This document shows positions 21,430-31,585 of a DNA stretch of 64,000 nucleotides, one piece after another (position 1 is the stretch's first letter; each line of letters begins with the position of its first letter). The stretch covers positions 20,389,925-20,453,924 of the forward strand of contig NC_092087.1 of assembly GCF_045679555.1 (NCBI RefSeq). Reading direction: 5' to 3'. A program made the position numbers and the translations under genes. Source of the stretch: Salvelinus alpinus. Lineage: Eukaryota > Chordata > Actinopteri > Salmoniformes > Salmonidae. The notes beneath the pieces were generated by a model, which worked only from the letters and a program-made list of their open reading frames with translations, did no database searches and had not been told where the DNA came from.

Positions 21430-21920
21430 TGAGAGAGCTGATTGGTTATGTCTGTTGTGTGTCAATAGGACGCAGTGTTTTGATCATTGTGAAATTGTTT
21501 GTAAAATTCTGTTTTGTTTGTTCCCAGGGGGGAAGGGGAAGGCACCTAGGGAGTGCTTAGGCAAGAGGCCAGCGGGCATACATATACCCGTAGTATATTC
21601 ACTGTCTAGGCACACTAGGTAAGACCTGGGCGGACCACCTCCTGTATTTTGGTTAGCGCACCAGGTGGTGCTAAGTTAGGTAAGTAGTTGGTAGGCAGGT
21701 AAGGTAGGAGAGGGGGCTTTATATTTACTTTCTTTGCTTTGGTTCTGTCCAGCCCCTTTTCCCCATATTACCGTGTGATTGAATAAATTCCTAGTAAACG
21801 GTAAATTCTCTGCCTTTTGTCATCCTTACTCGCACCTACAGTCCCATACCTCTTTCACTTCACGGGGAGTTGAGTTGTAGCAGGGTGTTGCATTCCCTCT
21901 TCTTAGAGGCGTGCGTAACA
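21430..21920 (+). mobile_element. LTR-like sequence, probably a solo LTR
   Basis: The right end reads GAGGCGTGCGTAACA. Inside are a polyadenylation-type AATAAA near 21782 and a body remembered as a recurrent salmonid LTR. The left end and target duplication could not be fixed. No coding domain is visible. Confidence 0.5.
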
Positions 21921-22023
21921 ATCTTTGTCTTTATAAAATTATTCCCTCATTCAATGACTCAGGGATTAAATGGATAAGGTAGGCTACTTCAAAGCAAAGT
22001 GTCTAACTAGACATGTTAATATA

Positions 22024-22474
22024 GAGTGCCTTCGGAAAGTATTCAGACCCCTTGACTTTTTCCACATTTTGTTACGTTACAGCCTTATTCTAAAATTGAT
22101 TTAAAGTTTTTCCCCCCTCAATATACACACAATATCCCATAATGACAAAGCAAAAACAGTATTTTTTTCTCATTTTTGCTAATTTACTTAAAAATATTTC
22201 ATTTACATAAGTATTCAGACCCTTCACTCATTACTTTGTTGAAGCACCTTTGGCAGCGATTAAAGCATAGCGTCTTCTTGGGTATGACGCTACAAGCTTG
22301 GCACACCTGTATTTGGAGAGTTTCTCCCATGCTTCTCTGCAGATCCCCTCAAGCTCTGTCAGGTTGGATGGGGAGCGTTGCTGCACAGCTATTTTCAGGT
22401 CTTTGCAGAGATGTTCGATCGGGTTCAAGTCCGGAAAAACGTCTCCACAGCATGATGCTGCCACCACCATGCTT
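22024..22474 (-). mobile_element. Tc1-like transposon, left-end fragment
   Basis: Starts AGTGCCTTCGGAAAGTATTC. On the minus strand it encodes [20 protein letters not shown] (final Glu block) and SYPRRRYALIAAKGASTK (C-terminus). An internal deletion joins this directly to a GGGGSMM-like block (CATGATGCTGCCACCACC), and the rest of the element is missing. Confidence 0.85.
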
Positions 22475-22874
22475 CCTTGTCTCAGGTTGCTCGTGAAAGC
22501 CAACATGGATAGAATGCAAGAATTAACTTCTATTTGCCATATTCTAATAATTATCATGTGCCAACGTATCGCCATGATCTGTGCCATAGTGAAACTTGCA
22601 CTCTGTAGACTGAAATAATTGAATGGTGAAACTTGCATTCAGCCTATCAGAAAAGCAATTCGAAGCAATTCAGACAATCTTGAAAGTCAGGACTGAAAAG
22701 AATCCTCCAAAGGTACATTATTTATATTTGAGGCAGTAGGCATTTACATTGCCTTTAGAAAGTTTCCAAGTTTAGTATTTGTTTTTTACCCCTTGACTTA
22801 TTCCACATTTTGTTGTGTTACAGCCTGAATTCAAAATGGATTAAATATTAAATAGTAGAATCAGCTTTGGCAAC

Positions 22875-23074
22875 GATTACAGCTGTGAGTCTTTCTGGGT
22901 ACGTCTCTAAGAGTGATTACAGCTGTGAGTCTTTCTGGGTACGTCTCTAAGAGTGATTACAGCTGTGAGTCTTTCTGGGTACGTCTCTAAGAGTGATTAC
23001 AGCTGTGAGTCTTTCTGGGTACGTCTCTAAGAGTGATTACAGCTGTGAGTCTTTCTGGGTACGTCTCTAAGAGC
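22875..23074. repeat. Five perfect 40 bp tandem copies
   Basis: Units start at 22875, 22915, 22955, 22995 and 23035 with GATTACAGCTGTGAGTCTTT. The only visible change is in the last copy. The array expanded inside a dead transposon, so it is recent. Confidence 0.95.
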
Positions 23075-24771
23075 GTTGCACACCTGGATTGTACAATATT
23101 TGCACATGATTCTTTAAAAAATTATTTAAGCTCTGAAGTTGGTTTTTGATCATAACTAGACATCCATTTTCAAGTCTTACCATGGATTTTCAAGACGATT
23201 TTAAAGCAATACTGTAACTAGGCCACTCGGGAACATTCAATGTCATCTTGGTACTCCAGTGTATATTTGGCCTTGTGCTTTAGGTAATTGTCCTGCTGAA
23301 AGGTGAATTTGTCTCCCAGTGTCTGGTGGAAAGCAGACTAAAACAGGTTTTCCTCTAGGCTTTGGCCTATGCTTAGCTCTATTCCATTTATTTTTATCAT
23401 AAACTCCCTGGTCCTTGCCGATGACAAGCATACCCATAACATGATGCAGCCACCACCATGCTTGAAAATATGAAGAGTGGTACTCAGTGATGTGTTGGAT
23501 TTTCCCCAAACACAATGCTTTGTATTCAGGACATGAAGTTAATTACTTTGCCACATTTTTTGCAGTTTTACTTTTGTGCCTTATTGCAAACAGGATGCAT
23601 GTTTTGGAATATTTGTATTCTGTACAGGCTTCCTTCTTTTTCCTGTCATTTAGGTTAGTATTGTGGAGTAACTACAATGTTGTTGATCCATCCTCAGTTT
23701 TCTCCTATCACAGCCATTAAACTCTAACTGTTTGTAAAAATGTTTTACTCCAAACACATGTATACATACAAACAACATCTTACAGATTCACACAAACAAT
23801 GACTACATCTCATCTGCTCAGACCCGCAAGCTCACACCCCCATCCCTAGTGCCTGTATTATTGTTTGCCACTTTACCATAAATTGTACCAATTTGTTTTT
23901 ACTTGGTCGCCCATGCTCTTTCAATATTTAAATAATAAATTATTAGATTTTTCCATTCCGTTCATGATGGTGGATTGATTGATTTCCAAGTTTTTAGTAT
24001 TTGTTTTTTCAAGATGAGTGATGAGAAGAGAATCGTCCAGCCCACTAACACCCCAATATGCCATGTCTTGAAATATACAAACAGACAAATTAAAAGTAAG
24101 TTTACATCATAGTACTTCTGACAGACAACTTTCTAGCTCCGCCCAAAATTTGTGGACTTCATAGCATTCCCAGAAAGCGTAGATTATTGAGTCATTATAA
24201 GTTTTACACTTAATGCATGACTGCCGTAAACTCTGTAATTGTTTTAAAGTCACCATTGGCCTCATTGTGAAATCCCTGAGTGGTTTCCTTCCTCTCTGGC
24301 ATTTGAGTTAGGCCTGTATCTTTGTAATGACTGGGTGTATTGATACACCATCCAACGTGTAATTAATAACTTCACCATGCACAAAGAGATATTCAATGTC
24401 TGCTTTTTTATAAACCCATCTGCCACCCAATGACCTGACAGTATTCATAAACCCATTGGAAAACATCCCTGGTCTTTGTGGTTCAGTTTCTGTTTGAAAT
24501 TCACTGCTGAACTGAAGGACCTTCCAGATAATTATGTGTGAGCTACAGAGATGACATAGGCATATTTTTTTTTTAATGTTACACTATTATAGCACACAGA
24601 GTCCATTCAATTTGTGACAGATAAGCAAATATTTACTGCTGAACTTATTTAGGCTTGCCATAACAAGGGAGTTGAATACTTATTGGCTCAAGATAAATAA
24701 TTAGATTTTATTAATTTGTAAACATTTCTCTAAACATAATTTCACTGGAATTATGGGGTATTGTGTGCAGG

Positions 24772-25203
24772 CTCTCATGTAAAAAATATTCCCAGCGTTG
24801 AGTAGTTCCCAATCGTTCTGATTGTGTTCTGATTATGACGTGTGTTGTAAAATTTCTCACAGCGTGAAAATGTTCCCAGTTAAATAAATGCACGTGCGTC
24901 TCTTTATGTGGATGGCTGAGCTCGTGCTGATGTTTCTCTCACACCCTCTCGTAGCGCCAATGTTTTTGCAATCGCAAAAATCTCTCCTCACATCAATCCT
25001 CAGCATCTTGACGCGCGAGTCGGGTGTTTATATGCTGAAACAGCCACACAAGCTCAGCCATCCACCTAAAGAGATGCGCGTGCAATTATTGAAACGGGGA
25101 CGTTTTCAAGCTGGGAGAAATATACAACATGACGTCACAATCAAAACATAATCAGAACGATTGGGAACTATTTCACGCTGGGAAGATGTTTTACATGACA
25201 CAG
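24772..25203. mobile_element. Long foldback element
   Basis: About 190 bp arms (24772-24960 and 25010-25203) are inverted copies with about 50 bp between them. Both contain TTCCCAATCGTTCTGATT (as is on the left, inverted on the right) and GTGGATGGCTGAGC. It interrupts Tc1 sequence that continues on both sides. It has no open frame with a known domain. Confidence 0.8.
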
Positions 25204-25507
25204 ACCAGTGACACAAAATCTACATTTAATATATTTTAAATTCAGGCTGTAACAAAATGTGGAAAAAGTCAAGGGGTGTGAATACTTTCTGAAGGCACTG
25301 TAGCATTAAATGTGGAGTGGAGCTTCATAGTTAAGTGTTGACATCACATTCCCCACTTACCTAAACACCAGGCTGTTACCATGGTTATCCCATGGCTGGC
25401 TATTCATTTTGAAAGAAGTCTGACTACAAAGAACGCAAGAGTCTCTACAAGCCGAAATGTTGAATAAAATTATATTTACACTTACTTTACCGGTTGTTTA
25501 CCGGTTG

Positions 25508-25968
25508 TGGCTATGGAACCCTGACCTGTTCACCGGACATGCTACCTGTCCTAGACCTGCTGTTTTCAACTCCCTAGAGACAGCAGGAGCGGTAGAGATA
25601 CTCTCAATGATTGGCTATGAAAAGCCAACGAACATTTACTCCTGAGGTGCTGACTTGTTGCACCCTCGACAACTACTGTGATTATTATTATTTGACCATG
25701 CTGGTCATTTATGAACATTTGAACATCTTGGCCATGTTCTGTTATAATCTCCACCAGGCACAGCCAGAAGAGGACTGGCCACCCCTCATAGCCTGGTTCC
25801 TCTCTAGGTTTCTTCCTAGGTTTTGGCCTTTCTAGAGAGTTTTTCCTAGCCACCGTGCTTCTACACCTGCATTGCTTGCTGTTTGGGGGTTTTAGGCTGG
25901 GTTTCTGTACAGCACTTTGATATATCAGCTGATGTAAGAAGGGCTATATAAATACATTTGATTTGTCC
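25508..25968 (+). mobile_element. Non-LTR retrotransposon 3' tail
   Basis: Ends GGGCTATATAAATACATTTG, a 3' end typical of fish LINE tails. Upstream blocks include TAGCCACCGTGCTTCTACAC. An inverted relative starts at 31586. No reverse transcriptase block is present in this copy. Confidence 0.7.
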
Positions 25969-25969
25969 G

Positions 25970-27087
25970 TGCTGTAGGTCCTTTTGGTGATAGGAAGTGG
26001 AGATTGGGTACCCACAGGAAAGTGTTTTTCCATTTTTTTGTTGTGCGACTTTTGGCGCACCGGTCTATTTATTATCTCCTTACACATTGCACGTGATGCA
26101 CAATATTTAAACAATAGCCAAATGTAATCGAGCGTAGTCGATCAAAGCGCGTTTCCTCTCAATCAGTTTAACTTTGTTTAATTATTTGGCATCTGATTGT
26201 GTGCGACAATGTTCGGTCTGTGATTCGGTTAGGCTCAGCAATATTCAAGTGTTTGTCTAATGGGAATTGTCAACACTGAAAATTGAAAACCGGAAATACA
26301 AACAATATACAGAGCAGCATACTTTAGGTCGGGTTGATAATGCTAAATGTTATTGAAGAGAGTGTAAGTATTTCATTCTCGGATTATAAAAGAGACTGTA
26401 ATATTCATATGTGTAAACATACTGAATTATAATTGGATGCATTTTACCACCATATCATACTGTGCTATGATTGGTTAAGACCACCCAAGTGGTTAGGTCA
26501 TGGTCAGTTTGATCCTGGTTGGCGATAGTGAACATGCCAGTTATAGCTAGCTAATAAAGAACTACGTTAAGAAATATCCTGTAGTACTGCATTTTATTAT
26601 TTTGTACAAAGTGTGCAAAAAAAGACAGAGACTAGTGACCCGCATACCTTGAAAATTATTCGGCAATCATCATTTATTCGTAAAACACTGGTTCAATCAT
26701 CATTTGTCACAATAAAGAAAGTTAGGCGAAAAAAATCCACCCATGTCGACCCGAACAGTTTCAACTAGTAACTATAGCCAGAAAGTCAAAATTGTCTATG
26801 TCGTAAAAATTCATGAAAACAAAAAATATATCTTTGGTCTTAATATTAATATTAAGAAGAGAAATCGAAGAAATAGGCGGGGGTTATGACTTTGTTGCTG
26901 TGGTAACTAGTGAGGACCTGGTCGATCTACCACCTCTTAGACTTGCTTTCAATGAGAATGACAGATCTATAACTCACATTTCCATGTGAATTTGATTGGG
27001 TCGTTGAAGATGAATAACACTTCAAATGTTCACACGTCACTGTGTTTCCTGGAACAGTGCAACCCCAGGGGAATACTGCGACTGTAG
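25970..27087. other. Intergenic sequence with a short recurrent block
   Basis: No gene seen. The block at about 26286-26400 (GTCGGGTTGATAATGCTAAA then GTATTTCATTCTCGGATT) recurs in two parts at about 27668-27700 and 32815-32870. A fragment related to the MITE at 20025 lies near 26935-26990. Confidence 0.5.
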
Positions 27088-27091
27088 CCTC

Positions 27092-27327
27092 TGTAACAGT
27101 ATAACTTTAAACCGTCCCCTCGCCCATACCCGGGCGCGAACCAGGGACCATCTGCACACATCAACAACTGACACCCACGAAGCGTCGTTACCCATCGCTC
27201 CACAAAAGCCGCGGCCCTTGCAGAGCAAGGGGAAACCCTACTTCAGGTCTCAGAGCAAGTGACGTAACCGATTGAAATGCTATTAGCGCGTACCCGCTAA
27301 CTAGCTAGCCATTTCACATCCGTTACA
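27092..27327. mobile_element. Short TG...CA element, solo LTR or TRIM-like
   Basis: Starts TGTAACAGTATAAC and ends CATCCGTTACA. CCTC flanks both ends (27088-27091, 27328-27331), a 4 bp target duplication. On the minus strand it contains GGTTCGCGCCC, which resembles a tRNA B box. It is 236 bp with no known domain. Confidence 0.6.
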
Positions 27328-27826
27328 CCTCCATGAGTGTGATTGGTCTAAAAATACCTCTGCAAAGTAGTTTGGACCTTATGGCACACTATTAATATGG
27401 TTCAAACCCAGATTCAGCTGCACCCTCTCAATTGCTACACTGGTGGCAACTGTTGGATAAGCCCTGCAGTCTCCCAGGCGTCACTAAAACCCCGAACAAA
27501 CAATATATTCTATGACTACATAAAAATATATTCAAACTACAAATGTTCCCTTTCATTGAGGAATCTGCAAAAATTAAATATTTTTCCAACAATTAAAAAA
27601 AAAGCATCACAACTGCATTCCCGTGGAGTGGTTCGTACACAAGTTTGTCATTATTATTTCTAATTTGGCAGAAATACAAACCGAATGTCGGGTTGATAAT
27701 GCTTCCCTGTTAATATGTTGTATCAGATTACCTCCTACATCCGGACAAAATCGGCGGTCAACAGATAAAGTACATTGAAATTAAGTGTGTTCGACATTCT
27801 GACTTGTAATGGGACTGTTCCGGTGT

Positions 27827-28345
27827 TGTGACAGAATTCTCTCCCCGCCTTTCACGGGAACGCCCACGCACTCAATTCTTCATTGCTGCGACTTGATTGC
27901 TAGTTGAGATTTCTGATCACAATAGGCTGCGTTTAATTACATTTTTTATGTCGGTTTGATCGCGGGGGAGGCACTAGTAATGTCTCCAGTTTTCGGTTTG
28001 GCTATTTGTTTCAAGTGTATTAGTCTATAAATAAAACTATTTGCCAAAATTCGTCACCTCCATTGTCTTACTCGACTAGTAGTTCTGAAATGTGTATTGC
28101 TTGCCTACATTTTACTCACACATACATTAGTTATTAATTTGGGTGGCCTATCCTGATGTGAAATTTGTTCTATAGAAAGTATTTGACTGATGTGTGCCAC
28201 AGAAAGTATCTTGGGACTGCAAGGCCTGACACACTTCAGAATATTTTTATTAGCCCATGTTAACCAGTAGTGTGTGCCACAGAAAGCAAAATTAGAGTAT
28301 AGAGAAACATTGATTTTTAGAAACATTTTGTAATGTTTAATTACA
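27827..28345. repeat. Left long inverted repeat arm
   Basis: Pairs with 30825-31565. It lacks the G and C tracts and the extra internal duplication found in the right arm, so it may be nearer the original form. Confidence 0.85.
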
Positions 28346-28493
28346 CAAATAAGACAGTCACAAAAACACAGAAGTTAAGTTTGTTAACAAACATTAAAAT
28401 ACAAATTTCAATCTTTGCATAATAAGATATGAAATGACAAATATATAAAGAGAAATAAACAAGTATTGGAAAGCTGCAACAGCTCGACTGAAC

Positions 28494-28882
28494 TATAACG
28501 GCACAGGGCGAGACCCAGATGCAGACGGTTCGGGTCTCTGATATTTATTATAATCCAAGGGGCAGGCAAGAGAATGGTCGTGGACAGGCAAAATATCATT
28601 AAAAAAGTGTCATAGTCCAGGAGGTACATAATGGGCAGGTCAGGGCAGGTTCAGAGTCAGGGCAGGTTCAGAGTCAGGGCAGGTTCAGAGTCAAAACCGG
28701 GAGGACTAGCAAAAGAGAGATAAGAAAAAAAAACAGGTTGACTTGACAAGACGAACTGGCAACAGAGACACCAGGAACACCGGAATAAATACCCAGGGAC
28801 TAATGGGGAAAACGGGTGACACCTGGAGGTGGGTGGAGATAATCACAAAGACAGGTGAAACAGATCAGATCAGGGTATGACA
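28494..28882 (-). mobile_element. Solo LTR-like sequence inside the long-repeat element
   Basis: On the minus strand it starts TGTCATACCCTGATCTGATC, carries AATAAA followed by the recurrent end GTCTGCATCTGGGTCTCGCC, and finishes near 28494-28500. Flanks ATAAC and TTAAC may be a 5 bp target duplication with one change. GGGCAGGTTCAGAGTCA is repeated within it (28633-28693). Confidence 0.6.
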
Positions 28883-28956
28883 TTAACATTTAGTCCACTT
28901 TTTATGGAAAGTTTTCTAGGTAATACCTTCACCTGGAACTCAAGCCTAACCTAGTC

Positions 28957-29872
28957 CTAACAAGCAGCGCAGACATAATCCTCCAATGATGGGATGGTTT
29001 TCATACAGGATTGGTGGAACCATCGTGGGCAGCAGACAACCAATCTGAAATTTATGATGAAATGTTAATATATTTAACTTTAAATACATATTCTTGAATT
29101 ACAATTATTTCATTATCTGACAAAGCGGGTGATACTACCTCTGGAAATATTACTGCTTATACAAATTTGTAAAAATGTGCCTTTTGAAGTGAACAAGCAA
29201 TTACCCAGTTAGTGTCTTCCTCATTATTGTCCATCTCCCCACAGAAGTGGCACAGTTGGCTCAGGTCATCTAGCAAAACATAATGTCAAGTAGTCTATAC
29301 ATCTTTACATGTATTTTTCTGAGCGAACAGGGAACAGTATAGGTTTCTTGTAACAGAATTATTTAAATACATTATTTTATTTAAATACATGTATTTTAGT
29401 GGCCATCTAGTCAGAATGTGGATCAAAGATAACCTTGAAAGATCCATATACATTTTATCTACAATTATATTAAATTAGAAATTGAACATGCCACTGTTTT
29501 GGAGGAGAGTGACTGCTATTTCTTCTCTCATGATGTTAACATCTTTGTCCGTATTTGAAAAGACAATCAATTCCTCCTTCAGAACACATTCAGCAAACTG
29601 GGGGAAAAAATTTGATGTGGATTTCAGTTTTCCCCAACAAAATTGTTACACTTAAGATTCTAATTAACAAGTATACAACGACACAGCTATAATATAATTT
29701 GACAGTTCTGTTTTTCCTTTTAGTCAGTATACTTTCAGTAGTTTAATTGTACATTACTTATACTCTCATACTTACTTTCAAGGCAAAGACCCCACAAGAA
29801 GTAACATCTTTTTGGCATGGGTGAGGAAGGGTACCACACACCCATCTGGAGATATTACACCCCTTCTCTCTC
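28957..29872 (-). pseudogene. Remnant gene: Ulp1/SENP-like protease end plus PHD finger
   Basis: Four minus-strand exons can be linked. 29872-29776 ends in CQKDVTSCGVFALK with donor TTGAAA|GTAAGT. 29597-29492 starts after TTTTCCCCCAG and continues in phase as FAECVLKEELIVFSNTDKDV; the two together give the (S/D)CGVF..KFAE block that surrounds the catalytic Cys of C48 proteases. 29269-29205 encodes DDLSQLCHFCGEMDNNEEDT plus NW. 29044-28957 encodes IGC, then CPRWFHQSCM and DYVCAAC with a stop at 28959-28957. The Cys and His pattern fits a PHD finger. Defects: the donor after 29492 is GC rather than GT, and the last exon has a frameshift between WIGC and CPRWF. The catalytic His and Asp were not located. 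The function in the element is unknown. Confidence 0.55.
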
Positions 29873-30300
29873 AGGAATGATCAGAACATATATGTTAATA
29901 AGAGTACAGCATTTGGAAACCCTTTGATTACAATATAGAGATTAATAACAGAGGGGAATCTGAGAATGCAGGGATTCCAGCAGGGTGTGAGTTGAAGTAG
30001 TCAAATCTGGAGCTGACAAGGGCTGGAATGTAAATGACTTGATCATCTCGGATTATCTAATATCTGAGAATGGGCAGGCATTCCCTCGGATGAAGAGCAT
30101 CTCCGTCTTGCTGATTATGTGCTGTCATCCAGGTGGAAATGTCACCTGCATATCTGATGTAGGAAAAGAGATATGTTGAGTGTCCTGTGAATATGTTTAT
30201 GTATATGTATTATGTATGTGTATATATATCATTTATTTTATTTTAATTTCTATTATTATTATCATTATTGTCTTTTAATGTTGATGGGGGTGTCCTATTG

Positions 30301-30612
30301 TGTCAAGTCTGCTCCTGCTCCGGTGTACGACGTCGCTAGAGTACTAACCACCGGTCCTGGGATTCATCATTACGCACACCTGGCACTCATCATTACGCGC
30401 ACCTGTGAATCATTATGAATCATTATGATTCACACCTGCACTCCATTACCTTCATAATTTCCTCCCTTTTATATGTCACTCTCCCAGGTTCACTCACCAG
30501 TTGGTATTGTTCTTGTTTATCGGTGTGCTGCTTTGTGTAAGTGGTGTGTGCTTGGTTTTGTTGGTTTATTAAAAAGTTTCACCTGCTTCCGACTCACCGC
30601 CCCATCATTACA
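30301..30612 (+). mobile_element. Solo LTR with 5 bp target duplication
   Basis: Starts TGTCAAGTCTGCTCCTGCTC and ends CCCCATCATTACA. TATTG is present directly before (30296-30300) and directly after (30613-30617). The TG...CA ends, 312 bp length and 5 bp duplication are those of a retrotransposon LTR left after recombination. It resembles a Ty3/gypsy-type salmonid LTR as remembered. Confidence 0.92.
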
Positions 30613-30824
30613 TATTGAGGGTGAAAGGACCTTTTGGGGGAGAGTATTCTTCATGGAGGCACATTCAGTCATAGTTTTGTTTATTGTATTATACATTTTA
30701 TTTTCTATTATAAGTTTACTGTGATTATGGATATGCACACATGTAGACTTATATATTTGAACTTTCTTTGTTGCACAGAGTACTATTTATTTATTACTGT
30801 TATTATTATTGTTATTAATTACTG

Positions 30825-31565
30825 CTGTACCTACATTCTTAAAAATACATCCTGTGGCACACAGAGGGCATGATAGGTCACCAAAAATAATTCTGAAGTG
30901 TGTCAGGCCTTGCGGTCCCAAGATAGGGGGGGGGGGGATTTTGGCAGGCAAGAAAATGGCCTTGCTGAAATCCTCCAACACCCCCCCCCCCCCCCTAATT
31001 TCCTTAATTTTGTGGCTAGAGTCAAATACTTTCTGTGGTACACACTACTGGCCAACATAAGCTACCAAAATTATTCAGAAGTGTGCCAGGCCTTGCAGTC
31101 CCAAGATAGGGGGGGATTTTGTTAGGCAAGAAAATACCCCCCCCCCCAAATACTTTATATAGAACATACTTCACGTCAGGATAGGCAACCGAAATGATTA
31201 ATTCATGTGTGTTATATTCAACATAGAGGGAAACAAATGTAGGCAAGCAATAAACATTTCAGAACAACTACTAGTCGAATAAGACATTGGAGAGATGACG
31301 CATTTTGGCAAAGAGATTTATTTATAAATGAATACACATGAAACAAATAGCCAAACCGAAAACTTCGGACATTGCTCATGCCTCCCCCGCTATCAAACCG
31401 ACATAAAAATAAAATGAAACGCAGCCGAACATGATCAGAACTCTCAACTAGAAAGCAAGTCGCAGCAATGAAGAATTGAGTGCGTGCGCGTTCAAGCAAG
31501 TCGCATCAACGAAGATTTGAGTACGTGCGCGTTCACGTTAAGGGCGGGCGGATTCTGGCAGGGGT
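30825..31565. repeat. Right long inverted repeat arm, expanded
   Basis: Inverse of the left arm but longer. A block with CAGGCCTTGC and CCCAAGATAGGGGGG occurs twice (about 30905-30957 and 31086-31135), with G runs and C runs of up to 17 between them. Confidence 0.85.
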
Positions 31566-31585
31566 GAGCTTTTCGGCACAATCAA

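Larger units (their letters stand above)
22747..25300 (-). mobile_element. Degenerate Tc1-like transposon with later insertions
   Basis: The left end is ATTGCCTTTAGAAAGTTTCC and the right end CTTTCTGAAGGCACTG at 25300, both flanked by TA. The minus strand retains blocks such as the HVMGMLVIGKDQGVYDKNK region. It is broken by a 40 bp tandem array (22875-23074), by unrelated sequence at about 23720-24236 and by a foldback element (24772-25203). A short filler from elsewhere lies at 24420-24450. Confidence 0.75.
27827..31565 (-). mobile_element. Long-inverted-repeat element with Ulp1-like and PHD exons
   Basis: The left arm (about 27827-28345) and right arm (about 30825-31565) are inverted copies over 500-700 bp. 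Examples are TCAATTCTTCATTGCTGCGA on the left and its inverse near 31460, and AGTTTTCGGTTTGGCTATTT on the left and its inverse near 31360. Between them the minus strand holds short exons with splice signals for a C48-type protease end and a PHD finger (28957-29872). Two LTRs were inserted later (28494-28882, 30301-30612). No clean target duplication was found at the outer ends. It is read as a decayed DNA transposon of uncertain superfamily. The alternative is two inverted copies of one repeat that happen to flank a gene fragment. Confidence 0.6.

Noticed and set aside
29475-29597. Reading the exon at 29597 to its stop at 29475 as the true end of the Ulp1-like gene
   Set aside because: A changed donor (GC in place of GT) at 29491 and an in-phase next exon with half a PHD finger make continuation more likely, though the stop form cannot be excluded.
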